Assembly (NCBI GenBank): GCA_011055585.1
Contig: DRGT01000143.1
Coordinates: 1 to 25,909, forward strand
DNA: 25,909 nucleotides
DNA from: Candidatus Nitrosopumilus sp.
Lineage (GTDB): Archaea > Thermoproteota > Nitrososphaeria > Nitrososphaerales > Nitrosopumilaceae
Direction of reading: 5' to 3'
In this document: one piece after another, positions 20,960-25,909 of the stretch
Numbering within the stretch: the first letter of the stretch is position 1
How the letters are laid out: every line of letters starts with the position of its first letter
Translations under genes and position numbers: made by a program
Notes under the pieces: generated by a model
What the model was told of the DNA's origin: nothing
Database searches by the model: none
The model's input: the letters and a program-made list of their open reading frames with translations, nothing else

Positions 20960-23068
20960 TTACGAATTTCGTATGATGTAAGGTGACTTACACTTGGGAC
21001 ACTTGTCTGTAAGTTTTTCACCTTTGTAGCAACACTCACCACAGATTGTTACCTCCCTCACAGGCTTGAATGAGGGGGTAAGTTGGGCGGTCTTTTCAAT
21101 TGCTGCCTTGATGTTATCAACCTTGGATTCATCATCTATCTGTAGACGTACCAGTAGGCCTCCATTTAGTAACTTGGCTATCTTGTTGCATTCAGAGATT
21201 TTCTCACTTTTGGCTGTAAAACCACCAATTTCAGAGTCTTTTAGGTTAACTCCCTCAGAATAGGAATCTCCCTCTATGGCGCTTAAGAGTGAGTTTTTGC
21301 CATATTTTTCACCATCTGATAATGCAAATCTTGAGGAACTTTCACTTTCTGTCATACATATTTTGACATCTTCGCCAAGTTCTTTTCCTTTCTTTGTTGC
21401 AATATCAACAGCTGTTTCAATAACTTTGTGTAAGATTTCACGTCCTTTTTTGTTATCTTCATAACCAAGAATGTTAAAGATAGCTTCACGTAGACCAATT
21501 AGATTTAGAACGAGTGAAATTGAATTGCGTTGCATGTATTGAGTATTTTTTGCAAGAACTGGATTAAGACCACGTCTAGTTAGATCAGAAATGTCTTTCT
21601 TTCTTAATGCCATTGAAGCAAGTGCTGGTTTCATTAATAGAGCTAATCGTGCTCTAAAGTAAGTTTCATCTTTATTTGATTCAAATGCAAGACGTGGTAA
21701 GTTAATTGAGATAGACTGTAATTTTATTCCGAGCGAGCCAGAGGCCTTTGTAGTTTGATTAGAAATACCTATACTTGATACAGATCCTTTTGAGAAGATT
21801 ACTTTTCCGCCAAGGATGATAATTTCTGCAAGAGTTTTTGAGACATCAGTTAGTTTACCTTTCTCATGATCAATGATTAAACCAATCTTTGGAACAGGTG
21901 TAATTGTTACATAATTTTTGTAAGCTGAAAGAATTATGTTAACTATTTTTGTGTCAGAACCTAGTTGAAGTCTAAATGAAACTTGTGTTGTTGTTTTATC
22001 ATATTTTGAAGCTATAGATATATTTGCAAATGTGTCTGTAAGTTTGTGTTCTAATTCTGAAACACTCTTTGTGTGTTTTGATAACAGTTGTGCTAGTCCA
22101 TCTATTACAACTTCCTGTGAAGCTTCTTTTGAAAGCAACGATATAATTATTGAAAGTGAAGAAGTAAGATCATCAAGATCTTTTATTGATGGAATCCTAG
22201 ATACTTCAAGATATTTGCCGCCAAGATCAATTCCATCTTCAACTAATTCTTTAACATTAACAAAAATGGTGTCAGGCACCAAAGACCAGATTCCTGGGTT
22301 TGTGATATGGAGGTCGCCTGATAGGTGTGAATCGGCCACATCCTTAGGCAGGGTGTTCGTGAGTAGGTGTTCAGCGAAGACCTTTTGGCCTGTTTTAAAC
22401 AGCAATCCTTCAGCCCCATTATCGACATTATCTACATTTGTTAGCATTTCTTGAACATCATAAACAGGCAGACCAAGTCTTGCCAATTTGTTTCGATATT
22501 CTTCATGACCATGTTCTAAAAGAACAGAGTTTACCATTTCGCGGATGAGTGCACCAGTAAGATAAGTTGTTTGATATTTGTAAATTCTATTTTCTACTTC
22601 TTCAGTTATTTTTTGTGCAAGCTCTAATGGAAGACTTCCTTCACGTACGAGTGATTGAATTATTTTATGTGAATTAAATTCTTCAATTGATTCATGTGAA
22701 GTTCGGACATACATTTTTCCACTTTCAATAATTGATCTTTCTTCAATTTGTCGTGCCAAGCTAAGGACCAGTTTTCCAAGATTTGTGATTGTGTATCGTC
22801 TTTCAGATTTGTTGAGGGCAACAAGGGATTGCCTTAGTAGTTTTCTGAGGTGGTAGGCAAATTTTCCACTTTCTTTTTTTGACTTGAATCCAGCAAGGGA
22901 CTTTAATTCTGAATAGGTTAGTGGTCCTTTGGAGTTCAAAATTCTCAAAATATCGATCCTGTTTGGACTAGCCATCACAGAAAAGATCATTCTTACGCGC
23001 TTTGACGTAGAGTGAAGTAGACTTCCCCGTTGAGGCACCTCTACTTCCTCGCTCATCTCCATATCCAT
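20960..23068 (-). CDS. Winged-helix/ATP-cone protein with inactive class III ribonucleotide reductase-like body
   Basis: A 702-residue fusion. Residues about 20-105 are an ArsR-like winged helix (MASPNRIDILRILNSKGPLT to YTITNLGKLVLSLA). Residues about 118-205 are an ATP-cone (FNSHKIIQSLVREGSLPLEL, GALIREMVNSVLLEHG). The rest resembles NrdD: LPKDVADSHLSGDLHITNPG near 244-262, GLREAIFNILGYED, and a terminal zinc site with CGEC and CPKC. The first cysteine is C571, so no catalytic cysteine exists in the barrel, and the protein ends just after CPKCKSP without the glycyl-radical segment. It therefore cannot be an active reductase. A nucleotide-sensing transcription regulator of the neighbouring nrdJ is my inference. 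Start could also be Met3 or Met5. Confidence 0.8.
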   Translation of the reverse strand: MDMEMSEEVEVPQRGSLLHSTSKRVRMIFSVMASPNRIDILRILNSKGPLTYSELKSLAGFKSKKESGKFAYHLRKLLRQSLVALNKSERRYTITNLGKLVLSLARQIEERSIIESGKMYVRTSHESIEEFNSHKIIQSLVREGSLPLELAQKITEEVENRIYKYQTTYLTGALIREMVNSVLLEHGHEEYRNKLARLGLPVYDVQEMLTNVDNVDNGAEGLLFKTGQKVFAEHLLTNTLPKDVADSHLSGDLHITNPGIWSLVPDTIFVNVKELVEDGIDLGGKYLEVSRIPSIKDLDDLTSSLSIIISLLSKEASQEVVIDGLAQLLSKHTKSVSELEHKLTDTFANISIASKYDKTTTQVSFRLQLGSDTKIVNIILSAYKNYVTITPVPKIGLIIDHEKGKLTDVSKTLAEIIILGGKVIFSKGSVSSIGISNQTTKASGSLGIKLQSISINLPRLAFESNKDETYFRARLALLMKPALASMALRKKDISDLTRRGLNPVLAKNTQYMQRNSISLVLNLIGLREAIFNILGYEDNKKGREILHKVIETAVDIATKKGKELGEDVKICMTESESSSRFALSDGEKYGKNSLLSAIEGDSYSEGVNLKDSEIGGFTAKSEKISECNKIAKLLNGGLLVRLQIDDESKVDNIKAAIEKTAQLTPSFKPVREVTICGECCYKGEKLTDKCPKCKSPYIIRNS

Positions 23069-23111
23069 GTCTAAAAAAATATAGCTAAATAAGGGTTTGT
23101 GATAAGTTGTT

Positions 23112-23127
23112 GATCAAACTAAAGATC
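23112..23127. promoter_or_regulatory. Pair of GATC-centred sites ahead of the putative regulator
   Basis: GATC at 23112 and 23124, 12 bases apart, in GTTGATCAAAC and AAAGATCAGT. They lie 44-59 bases before the regulator ATG and about 20-40 bases upstream of its AT-rich TATA candidates (23077-23094). Sequence and spacing match the array upstream of nrdJ, which suggests the same protein binds both places and so controls itself. The second site overlaps the stop codon of the upstream zinc-ribbon gene. Confidence 0.45.
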
Positions 23128-23287
23128 AGTTCTCATTTACATCTAATGCAAACTCTGATATAGATAGTGCTTGTCCGCATGAAGGACACTTTCCATTGTA
23201 AGGATTCATTACATCTTTTACTGACTTTAACATTTTCATGCTAGAGATCTTTTCGCCACACTTACCGCAAGTTATTTCAACTGACAT
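23126..23287 (-). CDS. Small zinc-ribbon protein upstream of putative regulator
   Basis: A 53-residue protein, MSVEITCGKCGEKISSMKML at the start, with two CxxC knuckles: CGKC at residues 7-10 and CPSC at 34-37, followed by GQALSISEF. This is a simple zinc ribbon or rubredoxin-like fold; the partner is unknown. A TTTTTAATTA box at 23320-23311 lies about 29 bases before the ATG, so the message is near-leaderless. A single GATC (23294-23297) sits between this box and the ATG. It ends 57 bases before the winged-helix/ATP-cone gene on the same strand and may be co-transcribed with it. Confidence 0.75.
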   Translation of the reverse strand: MSVEITCGKCGEKISSMKMLKSVKDVMNPYNGKCPSCGQALSISEFALDVNEN

Positions 23288-23358
23288 ATAAGAGATCATT
23301 TTTTTCTAATTAATTAAAAATCTAATTTGATTTTTTTTTATAATTGCACTAAATTAAT

Positions 23359-23724
23359 TTACTGCTTTTCGATAAGGATTCCACGATCATCAAAACCAGT
23401 GATTTTGACCCTTGTGCCAATTGGAAGATCAGCAGGGGTCTTTATTCCAGCCATAAATCCTGAGATACTCAAGTCAGATTCCTCTAGTTTGAGGACTACC
23501 CAGGCATATGGAGTGTATTTTTCAAAGCCAGCTGGTGGAACTGTAATAATGGTAAAAGTGACAATTGTTCCAACACCATCAAGTACGGCATTTTCAAATC
23601 CTTTGTTACCACACTTTTTGCAAAAGTAAACTGTTGCTAAATGAAGTTCGCCGCACTTTGTACACTTTCTAGCTAGAACTTTGCCAGATTTTGCATTATC
23701 AACAAACTCTTGTTTTGCAGACAT
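23359..23724 (-). CDS. DUF35 OB-fold protein with zinc ribbon (thiolase partner)
   Basis: About 121 residues. An N-terminal rubredoxin-like zinc ribbon (CTKCGELHLATVYFCKKCG, about residues 21-39) is followed by an OB fold (GVGTIVTFTIITVPPAGFEK, YAWVVLKLEESDLSISGFMA, GTRVKITGFDDRGILIE). DUF35 proteins form complexes with archaeal thiolases and HMG-CoA synthase, where they contribute a shared CoA-binding site. The frame is open back to 23775, but the ATG at 23724 is preferred: it lies one base after the thiolase stop, has AAGGTG as Shine-Dalgarno, and begins just before the zinc ribbon. Co-translation with the thiolase fits their physical partnership. Confidence 0.9.
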   Translation of the reverse strand: MSAKQEFVDNAKSGKVLARKCTKCGELHLATVYFCKKCGNKGFENAVLDGVGTIVTFTIITVPPAGFEKYTPYAWVVLKLEESDLSISGFMAGIKTPADLPIGTRVKITGFDDRGILIEKQ

Positions 23725-23725
23725 G

Positions 23726-24880
23726 TTATACACCTTGGAAAATGTGAACAGCACAACTTGCACCAGTTGCGCCAAAGTTTTGTGTTAAACCAATCTTTGC
23801 ATCTTTTATTGTTCTTTCACCGGCTTTTCCAGTTAGTTGGTCAAATACTTCAACAATTTGTCCAACTCCTGTAGCTCCAATTGGATGTCCTTTTGATTTT
23901 AATCCGCCTGATGGATTGATTGGAATTTGGCCATTACGTTTTGTTTGTCCTTCACGAACGGCTTGAACACCTTGTCCTTTTTCAAAGAAACCAAGATCTT
24001 CAGTGTCTAGTATTTCAGCAATTGTAAAGCAATCATGAACTTCAGCAAAGTCAATATCTTTTGGAGTAATTCCTGCCATCTTGTATGCAGCTTCTGATGC
24101 AATCTTTGTGCTTGGAATAGTAGTCAAGTGTTCACGACCTTGAAGTGCTGCAGGGGATCCACCCCTTCCTGATCCAATTACTTGGATGTAATCTTTAGAG
24201 TGTTCTTTTGCAAATTTTTCACTACATATTATAACAGAGCTTGCACCATCTGAGAATGGACAGCAATCATAAAGCTTTAGTGGACTTGCAACAACGGCAG
24301 ACTTCATAACATCATCAACTGTAATTTTCTTTCGTAGATGGGCTTTAGGATTAAGTAAACCATTTTCGTGATTCTTTACTGCAACTTGAGCAAAATCTTC
24401 TTCAGTTGCTTTGAATTCAGTAAGGTATGCTCGTGCCATAGAGGCAAATAATCCAGGAAACGAAGCTCCTGCTGCACCTTCATAAAAGAAATCTGAACAA
24501 TAAGAAAAGTAAGTTGTAGTCCATTCAGTTCCTGTATGAGTAACTTTTTCAACTCCGGTAACTAATACTGCGTCGTAAAATCCTGCATATACATTTACAA
24601 ATGCTTCTCTAAATGAAACAGAGCCACTTCCACAAGCTGATTCGATTGATAACGATGGTCTTTCTGAAATTCCTAAATTACTCATAACGACAGGTCCCAG
24701 GTGTACCTGTTTGTCTGCAACACCAAACACGTTTGAAATGTAACCTGCTTTGATATCTTTTGGTTCTATTCCTGCACTTTCTATTGCGTCAACTGAAGCT
24801 TGAATAGTAATATCAGAAATACTGTCATCTAGTCTTCCATATTTAGTACTTCCAGCACCAAGAACACAAACCTTTTCCAC
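23726..24880 (-). CDS. Acetyl-CoA acetyltransferase / archaeal thiolase
   Basis: A 384-residue archaeal (SCP2-like) thiolase. The nucleophilic cysteine is in SIESACGSGSVSFREAF, the catalytic histidines are in FAEVHDCFTIAEI and GGLKSKGHPIGATGVGQIVE, and the final motif is NFGATGASCAVHIF. With its DUF35 partner one base downstream, it is likely to form or cleave acetoacetyl-CoA, feeding either the mevalonate pathway for archaeal lipids or the last step of the 3-hydroxypropionate/4-hydroxybutyrate cycle. HMG-CoA synthase is not in the window. The GTG start at 24880 lies 25 bases from a TATA box centre, consistent with a leaderless message. Confidence 0.92.
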   Translation of the reverse strand: MEKVCVLGAGSTKYGRLDDSISDITIQASVDAIESAGIEPKDIKAGYISNVFGVADKQVHLGPVVMSNLGISERPSLSIESACGSGSVSFREAFVNVYAGFYDAVLVTGVEKVTHTGTEWTTTYFSYCSDFFYEGAAGASFPGLFASMARAYLTEFKATEEDFAQVAVKNHENGLLNPKAHLRKKITVDDVMKSAVVASPLKLYDCCPFSDGASSVIICSEKFAKEHSKDYIQVIGSGRGGSPAALQGREHLTTIPSTKIASEAAYKMAGITPKDIDFAEVHDCFTIAEILDTEDLGFFEKGQGVQAVREGQTKRNGQIPINPSGGLKSKGHPIGATGVGQIVEVFDQLTGKAGERTIKDAKIGLTQNFGATGASCAVHIFQGV

Positions 24881-24900
24881 AAAAGTTACTGACCCGATTC

Positions 24901-24910
24901 CATATAAAAA
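24901..24910. promoter_or_regulatory. Shared TATA region between divergent thiolase and zinc-ribbon genes
   Basis: CATATAAAAA on the plus strand, TTTTTATATG on the minus strand, in the 43-base gap between the divergent starts at 24880 (-) and 24924 (+). On the minus strand it is perfectly spaced for a leaderless GTG at 24880. On the plus strand it would start transcription near 24932, which conflicts with a start at 24924 and may favour the TTG at 24942. Confidence 0.5.
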
Positions 24911-24923
24911 TTAAGCAGGTAAT

Positions 24924-25409
24924 TTGAGTGGTCGAAAAAAATTGAAGAAAATTTCTCAAAGATCAATTCAGATTGTTCAAACAAGAAAGATTGTTAAAAC
25001 AAGAAGTGTAGTCAAGCCAACAAAAAGAATTTCAGACTTGCTCAAAAATGAAATCAATCAATACTTTGATGCAAACGGATATCTCTCATGGTCTGCAAAG
25101 AAAAAAAAGTACATAATTCTGGGAACAAACTCTCCAAAAAATGGATTAGTGCAATGCCCAAAGTGCAAGTTGGGTCAGTTAATGGTAATAAGATCCAATA
25201 GAACAGGAAAGCGTTTCATAGGTTGCTCAAATTATTATAATGGTTGTAGAGCGTCATCGCCTCTACTTCAAAAGGCTCGACTACGCGCAATAAAGCAAAA
25301 GTGTACTAGTTGTGCCTGGCCAATCATTCTGTTTAGATATTCACGAAAACAGAAATGGACCAGGCAGTGCGCAAACATTAACTGTGAAACTAGAAAGCCT
25401 AAATCTTAA
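24924..25409 (+). CDS. Topoisomerase I-type zinc-ribbon protein
   Basis: A 161-residue protein. Residues 1-75 are very basic (SGRKKLKKISQRSIQIVQTR and onward) with a short globular segment (NEINQYFDANGYLSW). Residues about 76-158 contain two topoisomerase-type C4 zinc ribbons: CPKCKLGQLMVIRSN...FIGCSNYYNGC and CTSCAWPIILFRY...CANINC. These modules normally occur as tandem repeats at the C-terminus of type IA topoisomerases; here no topoisomerase core is attached. A single-stranded nucleic-acid-binding role is inferred. The start is TTG at 24924 or possibly TTG at 24942. Its 3' end overlaps the convergent nitrilase gene by 11 bases. Confidence 0.82.
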   Translation: MSGRKKLKKISQRSIQIVQTRKIVKTRSVVKPTKRISDLLKNEINQYFDANGYLSWSAKKKKYIILGTNSPKNGLVQCPKCKLGQLMVIRSNRTGKRFIGCSNYYNGCRASSPLLQKARLRAIKQKCTSCAWPIILFRYSRKQKWTRQCANINCETRKPKS

Positions 25410-25909
25410 AGCCTGAATAGATATCTGTTCTTCTGTTTTTTAGTAAAGGCAAAGATCTTCGTATTTTCTTTATCTTATCTAATGAAATATTTTCAAAACC
25501 CATTCCTTGGCGCTTTTTCATATCAAGTAAAATTTTTCCGTAGGGATCTACTATAATGCTTCTACCACAGTAGATATTTCCAACTTGATCGGGTGCAACT
25601 ACATAACATCCATTTTCAATTGCACGTGTTTTGTTAATTGTTATCCAATGTTCTTCTTTCATTTCTCCTTTAACCCATGCAGAAGGTGCAACTAAAATTT
25701 CAGAACCAGAAGATGCAAGCGTTCTAGATATCTCTGGAAATCTCAAATCATAACACATTAGCATTCCAATTTTTCCAATACTAGTTCTTTGTGGCTTTGC
25801 AATTTTAGAACCAGCTACCATCTTTTTTGATTCGCTAAATCCTAATGCGTTATAGAGATGAATTTTTCTGTATGTTGAAATAACTTTGCCTGATTTGTTA
25901 ATTAGAAAT
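25399..25909 (-). CDS. Nitrilase-family carbon-nitrogen hydrolase (5' end outside window)
   Basis: About 169 C-terminal residues of a nitrilase-superfamily amidohydrolase. The frame is open to the right edge, so the Met at 25821 is internal. The catalytic lysine lies in YRKIHLYNALGF and the nucleophilic cysteine in IGMLMCYDLRFPEISR; the first catalytic Glu would be in the missing N-terminus. Later motifs LVAPSAWVKGEMKEEHWITI, RAIENGCYVVAPDQVG and GRSIIVDPYGKIL are standard. The pattern is closest to Nit2/omega-amidase or related amide hydrolases, but the substrate cannot be told. It is convergent with the zinc-ribbon gene with an 11-base overlap. Confidence 0.9.
   Translation of the reverse strand, partial: FLINKSGKVISTYRKIHLYNALGFSESKKMVAGSKIAKPQRTSIGKIGMLMCYDLRFPEISRTLASSGSEILVAPSAWVKGEMKEEHWITINKTRAIENGCYVVAPDQVGNIYCGRSIIVDPYGKILLDMKKRQGMGFENISLDKIKKIRRSLPLLKNRRTDIYSGFKI

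Noticed and set aside
20960..23068. Functional anaerobic ribonucleotide reductase NrdD
   Set aside because: There is no cysteine before residue 571, no glycyl-radical sequence after the zinc knuckle, and a winged helix is fused at the N-terminus.

Overview
The window is AT-rich, gene-dense archaeal DNA that reads as a marine ammonia-oxidising thaumarchaeon (Nitrososphaerota, Nitrosopumilus-like). Archaeal information-processing genes (TFE, aTrm56, Nep1, eS19, RNase P protein Rpp21, PDCD5-like protein) sit beside thaumarchaeal features: an adenosylcobalamin-dependent ribonucleotide reductase, CoA/semialdehyde enzymes of the kind used in the 3-hydroxypropionate/4-hydroxybutyrate cycle, and exported proteins with IPDW...NAxWW repeats. 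There is no CRISPR array, transposase, integrase or rRNA gene. Short AT boxes about 26 bases before several start codons suggest leaderless or nearly leaderless mRNAs.

Layout. Positions 1-2700 (+): end of a PhoU-type gene, hflX, trm56 and tfe. 2770-5005 (+): two small uncharacterised genes and an aldehyde dehydrogenase. 5019-10687 (-): a Lys/Arg-rich SWIB-like protein, then a riboflavin cluster (arfC, an amidohydrolase, arfA, ribH, ribB, ribE), a flavin reductase and a second highly basic protein. 10821-12219 (-): an exported repeat protein and a small helical protein. 12220-12615: a long intergenic region with a strong candidate structured RNA. 12616-13039 (+): a stand-alone Lrp/AsnC ligand-binding domain and a small zinc ribbon. 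13044-16944 (-): CitE-like lyase, MDR dehydrogenase, PDCD5-like protein, eS19, Rpp21, tRNA-Gly(TCC) and Nep1. 16953-18062 (-): a membrane-anchored glycosidase-like TIM barrel. 18110-23287 (-): class II ribonucleotide reductase (nrdJ), a winged-helix/ATP-cone protein with a degenerate class III reductase body, and a small zinc ribbon. 23359-24880 (-): thiolase plus DUF35 partner. 24924-25409 (+): a topoisomerase-type zinc-ribbon protein. The right edge holds a truncated nitrilase-family gene (-).

The most interesting region is 20.8-23.3 kb. The 702-residue protein beside nrdJ combines a winged helix, an ATP-cone and an NrdD-like body with no cysteine in its first 570 residues and no glycyl-radical tail. 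It looks like a dead reductase used as a nucleotide-sensing regulator. GATC-centred sites spaced 11-12 bp occur both in the region ahead of nrdJ (four copies) and ahead of the putative regulator itself (two copies). Two other leads are the amidohydrolase in the riboflavin operon, which has a full deaminase metal-site signature and could fill the unassigned archaeal deaminase step, and the multi-helix RNA candidate at 12335-12464.
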